This document shows positions 30,236 to 38,777 of a DNA stretch of 57,004 nt, one piece after another. Under the pieces are notes generated by a model. That model was not told the origin of the DNA. It saw only the letters and a list, made by a program, of their open reading frames with translations, and ran no database searches. A program made the position numbers and the translations under genes. The stretch comes from Candidatus Aenigmatarchaeota archaeon. Lineage in GTDB: Archaea > Aenigmatarchaeota > Aenigmatarchaeia > QMZP01. The DNA lies in the NCBI GenBank assembly GCA_015520105.1, contig WAQT01000010.1, forward strand, positions 1 to 57,004. Reading direction: 5' to 3'. How positions within the stretch are numbered: position 1 is the stretch's first letter; every line of letters begins with the position of its first letter.

Positions 30236-31459
30236 ATGGAGTATTATCCAAGAGAAATAGAGAATAAAATAGAAAAATGGATGCAAAGAAAAGAGGTCGT
30301 GTTACTCAGAGGACCGAGGCAAAGCGGAAAGACAACGTTGTTTTTGCATCTGAAGGAGAAACTGGGCGGAACGTATGTAAGTCTGGAGAACGAAGACACG
30401 CTTAAGGTTTTTGAAGAGAACCCGGAAATGTTTGTCGAAAGGTTTGGCGCGAAGAACCTCTTTATAGATGAGGTGCAATACTCAAAGAAGGCTGGGAAAA
30501 ACATAAAATATATCTATGATTTCTTTCCGGATGTCAGGATGTTTGTCACGGGATCAGGCTCTTTTGATATCAAGGTGCTGGTAAGCAAATATCTTGTAGG
30601 AAGGTCTGCAAGCTTTGAGCTGCTTCCTTTGAATTTTGGTGAGTTTCTGATGTGGAAGGATAAGAGTCTTGCAAAAATCCATACTCAGTACAAGAACGCA
30701 ATATTGGAATTCATAAGAGGAGGAAGGGCAAACATAGAAGCGGTGTTTGAAAGGGAGTTTAGGGCGATGCTTGAGGAGTATTTGATGTTTGGAGGTTTTC
30801 CGGAAATAGTCAAAGAAAAAGACGAAGGCATGAAAACAGAGATTCTGAAAAACCTTTACAGGACATATCTTGAAAGAGATGTGTTCTATTTCCTTAACAT
30901 AAGGCATCTTGAAAAGTTTAGAGGTTTATTGAGATATCTTGCGCTTTCAACAGGAAACATCTTTGAGTTCTCCTCCGTAATGTCTGAGTTGGGGATGGAT
31001 TACAAGACCATAGACAACTACCTGAACATCCTTGTCAATTCTTATGTGATAAAGATTGTGTCTCCGTTCCACAGGAACAGGGTAACGGAGATCAGAAGAA
31101 GCAAGAAGGTGTATTTTGTGGACAGTGGTCTGAGGAATGCGGTTCTTGGGAATTTCTCTCCTCTGGAAGGAAGAACTGACAAAGGGCAGATTCTGGAGAA
31201 TTTTGTCCTGAGGGAATTTGAGGGGTTTGAGATAAAATACTGGAGAACAACAACAAAAGCTGAGGTTGATTTTGTGCTTCTGGAGGGGAAAAGATTGATT
31301 CCGGTTGAGGTAAAATCCCTGAGAAACATCAAAAGGAGCTTTCTTGGTTTTCTTAATATGTACAAGCCGGAAAGGGCTCTTGTTCTTACAGGAGACAGGC
31401 TTGAACACAGAAGGATTGGAAAGACCAATGTCCTGTTTGCTCCTCACTGGATGGTTTAA
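30236..31459 (+). CDS. AAA ATPase with DUF4143 C-terminal domain
   Basis: This protein of about 407 residues has Walker A LLRGPRQSGKTTLFLHL, Walker B NLFIDEVQYSKKAGKNIKYIYD, sensor MFVTGSGSFDI, the LLPLNFGEFLMW segment, and the C-terminal FEIKYWRTTTKAEVDFVLLEGKRLIPVEVKS nuclease-like motif. It is in the same family as the protein at 22725, but of a different subgroup judged by the Walker regions. It lies between nth and the DUF123 gene, which in many archaea are adjacent or fused, so it may have inserted there. A TTG at 30230 is an alternative start. Confidence 0.85.
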   Translation: MEYYPREIENKIEKWMQRKEVVLLRGPRQSGKTTLFLHLKEKLGGTYVSLENEDTLKVFEENPEMFVERFGAKNLFIDEVQYSKKAGKNIKYIYDFFPDVRMFVTGSGSFDIKVLVSKYLVGRSASFELLPLNFGEFLMWKDKSLAKIHTQYKNAILEFIRGGRANIEAVFEREFRAMLEEYLMFGGFPEIVKEKDEGMKTEILKNLYRTYLERDVFYFLNIRHLEKFRGLLRYLALSTGNIFEFSSVMSELGMDYKTIDNYLNILVNSYVIKIVSPFHRNRVTEIRRSKKVYFVDSGLRNAVLGNFSPLEGRTDKGQILENFVLREFEGFEIKYWRTTTKAEVDFVLLEGKRLIPVEVKSLRNIKRSFLGFLNMYKPERALVLTGDRLEHRRIGKTNVLFAPHWMV

Positions 31460-31514
31460 TAAACCGGACAAAAGCGAATTTAAATACGCAGAATAAGGCT
31501 TCTCAGGGATTTGC

Positions 31515-31880
31515 ATGACCCCGGGAAGCTACGCGCTGGTTTTGAAGCTGGATTCCGGCAGGGAGCTTCTAACAAGAGGGAGGAGGTTCATGCTGAGGAA
31601 GGGTTATTATGTTTACGTTGGCTCCGCGCTTTCCGGCCTCGAGGCGAGGATTGGGAGGCATCTCCGGAAGGAGAAGAGAAAGTTCTGGCATATAGACTAT
31701 CTCCTTGAGCATGCAGGGGTTGTGGAGGTCCTGAGGTTTCCGGGAGGGAAGGAGTGCGGAATAGCCAGGGACGTGGAGGAGGCGAGCGACGGCTCCGTGA
31801 AGGGGTTCGGCTGCTCGGACTGCAGATGCAGTAGCCATCTCTTTTATTTCAGGAGGTTTCCGGAGATATGGAAAGCATGA
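31515..31880 (+). CDS. DUF123 GIY-YIG nuclease-like protein
   Basis: This 121-residue protein has the DUF123 pattern: SYALVLKLDSGRELLTRGRRFMLRKGYYVYVGSALSGLEARIGRHLRKEKRKFWHIDYLLEHA (in parts), then GFGCSDCRCSSHLFYF. The GYYVYVGSA segment is the GIY-YIG-like core. In other archaea this domain is fused or adjacent to endonuclease III, and here it is close to nth and overlaps the Ogg gene. Its substrate is unknown, but the linkage suggests DNA repair. Confidence 0.88.
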   Translation: MTPGSYALVLKLDSGRELLTRGRRFMLRKGYYVYVGSALSGLEARIGRHLRKEKRKFWHIDYLLEHAGVVEVLRFPGGKECGIARDVEEASDGSVKGFGCSDCRCSSHLFYFRRFPEIWKA

Positions 31881-32485
31881 AGGGTTTGCTCGATGCCTAT
31901 GGGAAAAAGAAAGAGGAGATAAGGAAGAGGCTTGAAGAGTTCAGGGAATGGGGAAAGGACAGGGAGAGGATTATCTCGGAACTGTTCTTCTGCCTCTGCA
32001 CGCCTCAATCCTCTGCGAGAAGGTGCGATGCTGCTGTGAGAACTATCCGGGAGAGGGGCCTCCTCTTTGGCGGCAGTGAGGATTCTGTCAGGGCGTGCCT
32101 TTCAGGCGTGAGGTTTCCGGGAAACAAGGCCGGGTATATCGTGGAGGCAAGGGAAAGGTTCGGGGAGATTCTGGAAGCGATAGGGAAGGAGCCTGCTGAA
32201 GCAAGGGAATGGCTGGTCAGGAATGTGAAAGGTCTGGGATACAAGGAGGCCAGCCACTTCCTGAGGAACACAGGCCGCGGAAGGGATCTAGCTATACTGG
32301 ACAGGCACATACTGAAGAACCTCGCGAGGTTCGGGGTGATTCCCGAGGTTCCGAAGAATCTCACTAGGAAAAGGTATCTGGAAATCGAGGAAAGGATGAG
32401 GGAGTTTTCGGAGAGGGTCGGGATAGCTATGGAGGAGCTGGATTTGCTGTTCTGGTCGATGGAGACTGGCGAGGTGTTCAAATAA
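31877..32485 (+). CDS. ogg: 8-oxoguanine DNA glycosylase/AP lyase, archaeal Ogg2 type
   Basis: This protein of about 202 residues matches the archaeal Ogg2 family. FFCLCTPQSSARRCDAAV, FPGNKAGYIVEAR, the helix-hairpin-helix VKGLGYKEASHFLRNTGRG with the catalytic lysine, and the catalytic aspartate in LAILDRHILKNLARFG are all visible. It removes 8-oxoguanine from DNA. The ATG at 31877 overlaps the DUF123 stop (ATGA); an in-frame ATG at 31868 is an alternative. The group nth/DUF123/ogg forms an oxidative-damage repair neighbourhood. Confidence 0.92.
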   Translation: MKGLLDAYGKKKEEIRKRLEEFREWGKDRERIISELFFCLCTPQSSARRCDAAVRTIRERGLLFGGSEDSVRACLSGVRFPGNKAGYIVEARERFGEILEAIGKEPAEAREWLVRNVKGLGYKEASHFLRNTGRGRDLAILDRHILKNLARFGVIPEVPKNLTRKRYLEIEERMREFSERVGIAMEELDLLFWSMETGEVFK

Positions 32486-32533
32486 CAAACAGGAACGCAA
32501 TTCTTATTTAAATGTTGCGAGAATATTCTGCTT

Positions 32534-33361
32534 ATGAAAGCGATAATCCTCGCAGCCGGGAAGGGGACGAGGCTGAGGCCTCTGACATACGGGATTCCGA
32601 AGCCCCTTCTTCCTGTGAAGGGAAGGCCCGTGCTTGACTGGGTCGTGGGAAACGTCCTCACGTGCAATGATGTTGACGAGGTGCTTGTCGCGATATCAGG
32701 AACGATAGGCGACGACCTCCATGAGAGGATTCTTTCGCACACCCACGGAATATGCATAGACAGCTATCTGAAAAACTCGGGCTACAGCAACGTGAATATC
32801 AGGACTGTTCCAACCCCCCAGAGGGAGACCGCAGGAGACATATTCCACATACTTCTGGACAACGAAATCAAGTCAGGGAAGATTATAGTGGCTTACGGAG
32901 ACAACCTCACAAACGTCAACCTTCAGAGGATGTCGGAGTATCATGACAGATGCAGGGAGAGGCTTGGGACCTCTGCGACCGTGCTTCTCTTCGAGGTTCC
33001 TGAGAAGGACGTGAGCAGGTTCGGGATAGCAAAGGTTAGGAACGAATCTGGTTTTTCTCTTATAGAAAGCTTCGTGGAGAAGCCAGAGCCCTCTGAGGCC
33101 CCGTCCAGATTCGCTAATGCCGGATACTATATAATGAATGTAGAGGATGTTATAGGTTTGTTCCCCCGCGGAAAGGAGAAGGTGGAGAGGTCTGTCTTTC
33201 CTGCGCTCGCCTCGGAGGGAAAGCTTGCAGCTTACATAACAGAGCTTCCCTTCTGGATAGACATAGGAACGAAAGAAGCCTACGAGGAGGCGAACAAACT
33301 CGCTCACAAAGGACTTGTCATTCCTCCGCCGCTGAACGAAAACGGTGATAATAATGAGTAA
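32534..33361 (+). CDS. Sugar-1-phosphate nucleotidyltransferase
   Basis: This 275-residue enzyme starts with the nucleotide-binding signature KAIILAAGKGTRLRPLTYGIPKPLLPVKGRPVLDW in parts and contains IVAYGDNLTN and FANAGYYIMN. It would join a sugar 1-phosphate and UTP or dTTP to an activated sugar. The exact sugar is not evident; glucose 1-phosphate would fit the Ugd and UXS-like enzymes. It overlaps the next gene by 8 bp and opens the glycan region that fills the rest of the window. Confidence 0.88.
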   Translation: MKAIILAAGKGTRLRPLTYGIPKPLLPVKGRPVLDWVVGNVLTCNDVDEVLVAISGTIGDDLHERILSHTHGICIDSYLKNSGYSNVNIRTVPTPQRETAGDIFHILLDNEIKSGKIIVAYGDNLTNVNLQRMSEYHDRCRERLGTSATVLLFEVPEKDVSRFGIAKVRNESGFSLIESFVEKPEPSEAPSRFANAGYYIMNVEDVIGLFPRGKEKVERSVFPALASEGKLAAYITELPFWIDIGTKEAYEEANKLAHKGLVIPPPLNENGDNNE

Positions 33362-34298
33362 GACTTGCGTGGTTACAGGAGGGGCCGGATTCATCGGCTC
33401 GTGGCTGTGCAGGAGCCTTGCAGGAAAGGGCTACAGGGTTCTGTGTGTGGATAATCTCCTGACAGGAAGCAGAGAGAACGTTGAGGACGTTCTTGTGAAG
33501 GACAAGGTTGTTTTCATAGAGCATGACGTCTCCAAGCCTCTGGAAATCAGCGAGGACGTTGATTTTGTCTTTCACCTCGCCTCTCCGGCCTCTCCTGTTG
33601 ATTACCAGAACCACCCAATAGAGACGATGCTCGCGAACTCGCTTGGAACGCTGAACACGCTCAACCTAGCGAGGGATAAGGGAGCAAGGTTTCTTCTTGC
33701 GTCAACCTCAGAGGTTTACGGAGACCCGGAAGAGCATCCGCAGACCGAGGGATATTGGGGAAGGGTCAACCCCATAGGCCCAAGAGCATGCTATGACGAG
33801 TCCAAAAGGTTCGCAGAGGCCCTTGCCCTTTCATTCTTCAGGAAGCACGGGCTTGATGTGAGGATTGTGAGGATATTCAACACCTACGGCCCGGGAATGA
33901 GAAGGAACGACGGAAGGGTGATTCCCAACTTTGTTGCGCAGGCGCTCAACGGAGAACCGATAACGGTTTATGGCGACGGGAAACAGACAAGGAGCTTCTG
34001 CTATGTGGAGGATATGGTGGAGGGGTTAGAGAGGGTGATGTTCTCTGAAGGGATTAGCGGGGAGGTATTCAATCTCGGAAATCCTGAGGAACGCACAATA
34101 CTGGAGGTCGCTGAGACAATAAAGAGGATTACAGGCTCTTCGTCCGAGATTGTATTCAAAGAGTTTCCGGAAGACGACCCTGTGAAGAGGAGGCCGGACA
34201 TCTCCAAGATAAGAAAGAGGCTCGGATGGGAACCGAGAACGGGATTTGAAGAGGGACTGAAAAAATACATAGCGGATTGCAAACAAAAGAATAAATAA
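33354..34298 (+). CDS. UDP-glucuronate decarboxylase (UDP-xylose synthase)-like SDR
   Basis: This 314-residue extended SDR has the NAD motif GGAGFIGSWLC, FHLASPASPVDYQNHPIETM, STSEVYGDPEEHPQTEGYWG and the catalytic tyrosine-lysine in CYDESKRFAEAL. The VYGDP-HPQ-E-YWG and NPIGPR-CYDESKR series is characteristic of UDP-xylose synthase. It would turn the UDP-glucuronate made by Ugd (12674) into UDP-xylose. I chose the ATG at 33354 over a GTG at 33345. Confidence 0.88.
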   Translation: MSKTCVVTGGAGFIGSWLCRSLAGKGYRVLCVDNLLTGSRENVEDVLVKDKVVFIEHDVSKPLEISEDVDFVFHLASPASPVDYQNHPIETMLANSLGTLNTLNLARDKGARFLLASTSEVYGDPEEHPQTEGYWGRVNPIGPRACYDESKRFAEALALSFFRKHGLDVRIVRIFNTYGPGMRRNDGRVIPNFVAQALNGEPITVYGDGKQTRSFCYVEDMVEGLERVMFSEGISGEVFNLGNPEERTILEVAETIKRITGSSSEIVFKEFPEDDPVKRRPDISKIRKRLGWEPRTGFEEGLKKYIADCKQKNK

Positions 34299-34318
34299 GA
34301 GGCAAACAGTGCTTTTAT

Positions 34319-35716
34319 ATGAAGGTTGCGGAAAGGATTTCAGGGTTTCTTGAAAGAAATTCATTGGTTGTTATTATTGCGTGGTTCTCGGTTTTTGGTG
34401 TTTACAGGGTTTCGAGGTACGCGGGGCTGATATCCTTTAACAGCGATTCCTCAGGAGGACTTTTTCTCCCTGATATGGTTAACGTTGCAGTGTTTGCTGG
34501 ATGCGTCTCCCTCTTTTTTGCAGCGTGCTTGCTTTCCATGAGGGTCAGGGATTATAGAAGGCCCCTGCTCATATTTATAGCGTGCATTGCATTTCTGGCA
34601 GGATTCACTCAGTTGACTCAGCCGGGATGGGTTGATGCAGAGGGCTATTACGCACTTGGTGTTCTCGGCGCTGAGAAGGGCCCCCTCTATCTTATCCAGA
34701 ACTATCACACGCTGAACACGAGGTGGAGCGAAGGATTCGTGGCTGAGCTTGAAAGAAGCCTGAAAGGCGCCGGGCTTTATGAATTCGGAATGGAGAAGCT
34801 GAAACCAGAAGTGGGGGACGGAAACATCTACTCGTCGAGGATAGCGAAGCATCCTCCGCTGTGGCCTGTGATTCTTTCATCCTTTATGATTCTGTTCGGA
34901 ACAAGCCGCGCAGCCGCGCTTGCGGCGGAGTGGATAACGGCATCGCTCGTTCCGGTTGTAATATACTTCCTCCTGAGGATGCGTTCGGGAAGCGATAGCG
35001 CTCTCAGGATGTCTCTTCTCTTCGGCCTTGTTCCTGCATTCGTTCTCTCATCATCCGCCCCTCTTCTGGATTCCGTGGTAACGTTGTTTGTTTTGCTTTC
35101 GGCATACTTCCTTGTTTCCGGAAACGATATGGAGAGCGAGAGGAGGATTGCTCTGGCAGGCCTGTTCTGCGGGCTTGCGTTCTTCACAAAGTTTATCGCG
35201 GTGTTCGCAATCGCTGCGTTCGTTCTACTTCTGTTCGCAAAGCATGGATGGAGAAAAGGACTGAGGCGCAGTCTTATATTCGCTTTTCCGATCGCTGGAG
35301 TCTCGCTGGTTTTCATGCTCCTGAACTACTACTTCTTTCTTACCATAATCACAGCAAAGGTGTCAGAAACGCTTTCGTCTGGGCGTTATGCAAAAGGTTT
35401 GATTTTTGACAGCGCGCTGACGCTTTACTACCTCAACTATTTCGGGATAGTTCCTGTATTTATGGTTCTCATGTTCGCGCTGAGAGGGCTGCCTAGAGCG
35501 AGGAGTCTGGTAAAGGATGAGGCGTGGCTCTTTGTCCTGCTATTTGCTTTCCTTCTGGTTGCTTATCCCATAAAAGTCGGAATTGAGAGGCATGCTCTTC
35601 CGTTCTTCATGCTGTGCAGCATGGCTGCAGCGAGGTATATGGAAACGAGGAGCGGCAGGAAGCTCTTTTATGCGGGTTTCCCTCTTCTGATTCTTCAGGC
35701 GCTGCTTCTGAGCTAA
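34319..35716 (+). CDS. Membrane glycosyltransferase, GT-C/ArnT-PMT type
   Basis: This 465-residue protein has about ten to twelve membrane helices. The first large loop contains AEGYYALG and the motif AKHPPLWPVIL, as in ArnT/GT39-like enzymes where an acidic residue and the HPP segment shape the active site. It would use a polyprenyl-phosphate sugar as donor on the outer face of the membrane. It lies directly upstream of a flippase-like gene, an arrangement repeated at 53.7-55.9 kb. Confidence 0.8.
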   Translation: MKVAERISGFLERNSLVVIIAWFSVFGVYRVSRYAGLISFNSDSSGGLFLPDMVNVAVFAGCVSLFFAACLLSMRVRDYRRPLLIFIACIAFLAGFTQLTQPGWVDAEGYYALGVLGAEKGPLYLIQNYHTLNTRWSEGFVAELERSLKGAGLYEFGMEKLKPEVGDGNIYSSRIAKHPPLWPVILSSFMILFGTSRAAALAAEWITASLVPVVIYFLLRMRSGSDSALRMSLLFGLVPAFVLSSSAPLLDSVVTLFVLLSAYFLVSGNDMESERRIALAGLFCGLAFFTKFIAVFAIAAFVLLLFAKHGWRKGLRRSLIFAFPIAGVSLVFMLLNYYFFLTIITAKVSETLSSGRYAKGLIFDSALTLYYLNYFGIVPVFMVLMFALRGLPRARSLVKDEAWLFVLLFAFLLVAYPIKVGIERHALPFFMLCSMAAARYMETRSGRKLFYAGFPLLILQALLLS

Positions 35717-35748
35717 GAAATTTTAATAGCGCGCAGATAATCATAAGA

Positions 35749-36711
35749 ATGAGAATTCTGAAGTTTCTTCCTGTTCTGGGGATAGCGCTCTTTATATTCA
35801 TATTGAGAGGTCTTGACTGGAACATTATCCTGGAACTTCTCTCGAGAACCAACCTTTACGTAATAGTTGCGATTCTCCTCCTTCAGGTTCCGATAGTGCT
35901 CACAAAGGCGCTGAAGTGGAAAGCGATTATAAAGGCCTATGGTGTTGAGTTCCCTCTGTCAAGGGCGGTCTCTTCATGGCTCATAGGATTTGCCGCGGGC
36001 ATTGTGACTCCCGGAAGGATGGGAGATTTCGCAAGGGTTTATTACTTGAGAGGGAGGCTTCCGTCAGGAGAGGCGGCAACCACTGTTGCCGTGGACAGGA
36101 TAATAGACATATTCATACTCTTTTCCCTCTCGCTCATAGGCATTGCGCTGTTCTCCGCTGTTTATGCAGCGGGCCGCAGCGCGATTACGATTGTTGCTGC
36201 CATAGGTGCGTTCTTTGCGCTGTTTTCGGCGGGCGTGTACGCGTTCGCAATAAAGGGGGTTGCAGAGAGGCTGGCAAGACCGCTTCTGAGGGCTTTCGTG
36301 CCATCCAGGCACAAGGAAAGAGCAAAGGGCCTCTTTCACGGATTCTACAAGGGCCTCGATATCATAAGAAGCAACAGGAAGAACGTAGCGGAGTCTTTCC
36401 TGCTGTCCCTCGTTTCGTGGTTTCTTATTATAGTGCAGACCTACATGATTTCTGTTGCGATAAACATAGAGGTTCCCTTTGTTTTCGTCGCGTCCATACT
36501 TCCCGTCATAACCATTCTTGACGTTCTTCCTGTATCCTTTTCGGGAATAGGCACAAGGGACGCCGCTCTTATATTCTTCTTCGGGTTTCTCCCGCTTCCT
36601 CCTGAGGCAGCGGTGTCGTTTTCCCTGATGATACTGGTGTTCAACTACCTGGTCGCGGCCGGCGCCGGAATGCTGCTGTGGGCAAAAAACCCTTTCAGGA
36701 TTCATGGCTGA
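35749..36711 (+). CDS. Flippase-like membrane protein, LPG-synthase TM (UPF0104) family
   Basis: From the ATG at 35749 this 320-residue protein has about eight hydrophobic segments. It shows the family pattern KALKWKAIIKAYGVEFPLSRAVSSWLIGFAAGIVTPGRMGDFARVYYLRGR, AVDRIIDIFILFSLS and LPVSFSGIGTRDAALIFFFGFL. Members relate to the membrane part of lysyl-phosphatidylglycerol synthase and are thought to move lipid-linked molecules. Two further paralogues are at 41959 and 53660. The end overlaps the convergent GT2 gene by 10 bp. Confidence 0.85.
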   Translation: MRILKFLPVLGIALFIFILRGLDWNIILELLSRTNLYVIVAILLLQVPIVLTKALKWKAIIKAYGVEFPLSRAVSSWLIGFAAGIVTPGRMGDFARVYYLRGRLPSGEAATTVAVDRIIDIFILFSLSLIGIALFSAVYAAGRSAITIVAAIGAFFALFSAGVYAFAIKGVAERLARPLLRAFVPSRHKERAKGLFHGFYKGLDIIRSNRKNVAESFLLSLVSWFLIIVQTYMISVAINIEVPFVFVASILPVITILDVLPVSFSGIGTRDAALIFFFGFLPLPPEAAVSFSLMILVFNYLVAAGAGMLLWAKNPFRIHG

Positions 36712-37412
36712 AGCGGAGGAAATTTTTTCCAGTAAGAAGAGAACCTGTATTTGAATATGCATTTCAGATAGGACTTTCCAACCTTCCACCTGTTGAGCTT
36801 GGTCTCGCCTGCCCTTATTTTGTAAGGTATGGGTATCTCTTTGTGCCTGAATCCTGAGAGTTTGGACTTTATTATTATCTCGCAGGGAAGGGCATTGAAG
36901 TTCCTGCTGGCTTCCCACCTTATTCCGTGACCGACTTCCCTCCTCATGCATATCATTCCTGTGGATACGTCGTGAACATTTATTCCGTAAAGCAGTCTGA
37001 CCAGAAAAGCAAAGAGCCTGTTGCCGAACTTGTTGAACGAGGGCATCTGCTTCTTCAGCTCTCTGGTCATCCTGTTGCAGGTTATTATGTCGTATCCCCT
37101 TTCAATCAGGAACACAAGCCTTGGTATGTATTCCATTGGGTAGGTGTTGTCGCAGTCTGTAGTGATTATTATGTCGTTCCTGGCTGCGTAGATTGCCTCC
37201 TTGAGCGCTGCCCCGTGGCCCTGAGGCTTCTGCCATAACACGCGGGCTCCCCTTCCTCTTGCTATCTCGGCTGTCCTGTCAGTGCTGCTGTCCACTATCA
37301 CTATCTCGGTTTCGTAATCCTTTGTGTGCTTCCTTATGTCATCTATCATTTTTCCTATCGCTTCCTCCTCGTTGAAGCTTGCCATGACCACTGAAACGCT
37401 TGGCTTTTTCAT
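36702..37412 (-). CDS. GT2 glycosyltransferase, dolichyl-phosphate sugar synthase type
   Basis: This 236-residue protein has a GT-A fold: SVSVVMASFNEEEAIGKMIDDI, EIVIVDSSTDRTAEIARGRGARV, KPQGHGAALKEAIYAA and DIIITTDCDNTYPMEYIPRLV. The DCD in place of the usual DAD/DxD metal motif is slightly unusual. FNALPCEIIIKSKLSGFRHKEIPIPYKIRAGETKLN is typical of polyprenyl-phosphate glycosyltransferases. It lacks C-terminal membrane helices. It follows the UGM-like gene with a 4-bp overlap. Confidence 0.85.
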   Translation of the reverse strand: MKKPSVSVVMASFNEEEAIGKMIDDIRKHTKDYETEIVIVDSSTDRTAEIARGRGARVLWQKPQGHGAALKEAIYAARNDIIITTDCDNTYPMEYIPRLVFLIERGYDIITCNRMTRELKKQMPSFNKFGNRLFAFLVRLLYGINVHDVSTGMICMRREVGHGIRWEASRNFNALPCEIIIKSKLSGFRHKEIPIPYKIRAGETKLNRWKVGKSYLKCIFKYRFSSYWKKFPPLQP

Positions 37413-38698
37413 GCTTCACCGTTCAGTTTTCTTGCGAGGCTGTATGCACGCTCAACCACAGCATCCATATTGAGGTATTCGAATTCCGCGAACCTGCCGC
37501 ATGAATGTATGCCCCGCGACGAGAGGTATTCCAAGACCATGTCCGTGTTCCTTCTGTGCTCCAGGTCGTAGATGACATAGGCGTACTCAAAGGACCGGAT
37601 TTCCGTTTTCAGGACATCCTCTTTTTTAACAATGCCCGTGGAATCAAGGCCTTCTATAACCGCCCGCTTTATTGATTCCCTGTCCATTCTTCCGATATGG
37701 CTCTCCTTTCTGTAAGTGATTTCAGCTATTATCACGCTTCCCTTTCCGGTTCTGTAGCTGTCTCCGAGGAAGCTGATTTTTGATATTCTGTGGAATATCA
37801 GTTTCTTGTCCGCGAACGTGGCCACGAAATTATCTCCCATGGAGTCATTTCTCGCGAGAACCGCGACTATGTGGATGGAGTTGTACTTGAGATTTCTCAG
37901 CGCGTTTCTCACCCTCGCTGGCACGTCATCGAGATAGTTGAAGAGTTCGTGAACCGGCATGCAGTTCACAATATCCTTTCCTTTGAAAGTTCCCCTGTCT
38001 GTCAGAACGCTCCAGCCGTCCTTTGACTTCTCTATCCTTTCTATCTCAACCGGGTTCACGATGTCCGCTTTTTGCCTCGCTGCGCTGCTGAATCTCTCTA
38101 TGACATGCTCTATTCCGCCACTCTTCGGATAATGGAAATAGAGCTGGTGCGTGTAGCCCTCGCTGGGTTTTCCGTTGGCGGAGTTTATTATGTCCTCCTT
38201 CGGGGGCTTGGGTATTCTTTCCACCATCTGGGTGTCCATAAAGGAGGGGTCGAACTTCCATATCTTTTCGTTGTAAGGCTGGAGGTAGAGCCTTGTTATA
38301 CCCTCGCCGAAGGTTTTGAGGAAGAACTGCAGCATGTTCTTCGCATCGTATTTCTCGTAGGGATTGTTCAGAAATTCGTTGAGGCAGTATTCCCTTTCAT
38401 CTTTGTCAAGGGCGTATAGATGGTTCTCAAAAGGATATTTGACGAACCTGTTCCTGTGGAAGATGACGTTTGACCTCCTTATCACATTCGTCTCCAGAAG
38501 CGAGGTTATCCTGTTCAGGGATTCCTTTTTTCTGGAAAAGAGTATATGCGGTCCTATGTCATATCTGACGCCGCAGAAGCTGAAGCTTCTGCACAGGCCT
38601 CCGATTCGCGCTTCCCTTTCAAGTATCGTTGACTTTTGTTTCAGATAATTCGCCAGAGAGAGGCCGGCAAGACCTGCTCCGAGTATGACGACAGACAT
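37409..38698 (-). CDS. FAD-dependent oxidoreductase related to UDP-galactopyranose mutase/protoporphyrinogen oxidase-like enzymes
   Basis: This 429-residue flavoprotein has SVVILGAGLAGLSLANYLKQKSTILEREARIGGLCRSF for FAD binding, VRYDIGPHILFSR, and YNEKIWKFDPSFMDTQMVERIPKPP. The last resembles the substrate segment of UDP-galactopyranose mutase-like proteins in glycan clusters. The C-terminal half contains PKSGGIEHVIERF. It may interconvert a pyranose and a furanose nucleotide sugar or act on a lipid-linked sugar. It is paired with the GT2 gene downstream. Confidence 0.75.
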   Translation of the reverse strand: MSVVILGAGLAGLSLANYLKQKSTILEREARIGGLCRSFSFCGVRYDIGPHILFSRKKESLNRITSLLETNVIRRSNVIFHRNRFVKYPFENHLYALDKDEREYCLNEFLNNPYEKYDAKNMLQFFLKTFGEGITRLYLQPYNEKIWKFDPSFMDTQMVERIPKPPKEDIINSANGKPSEGYTHQLYFHYPKSGGIEHVIERFSSAARQKADIVNPVEIERIEKSKDGWSVLTDRGTFKGKDIVNCMPVHELFNYLDDVPARVRNALRNLKYNSIHIVAVLARNDSMGDNFVATFADKKLIFHRISKISFLGDSYRTGKGSVIIAEITYRKESHIGRMDRESIKRAVIEGLDSTGIVKKEDVLKTEIRSFEYAYVIYDLEHRRNTDMVLEYLSSRGIHSCGRFAEFEYLNMDAVVERAYSLARKLNGEA

Positions 38699-38777
38699 AT
38701 AGATTTAATGCAGGCGTTTTATTTAACTCTTTCAGGAAGCGGCGAATATTAATAAATATTCCGGTTATTATCGGAGT

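Noticed and set aside
36064..36951. Antisense ORF of 295 codons
   Set aside because: It spans two clear genes (flippase-like and GT2), has an unlikely composition rich in Arg, Gln and His, and shows no family motif.
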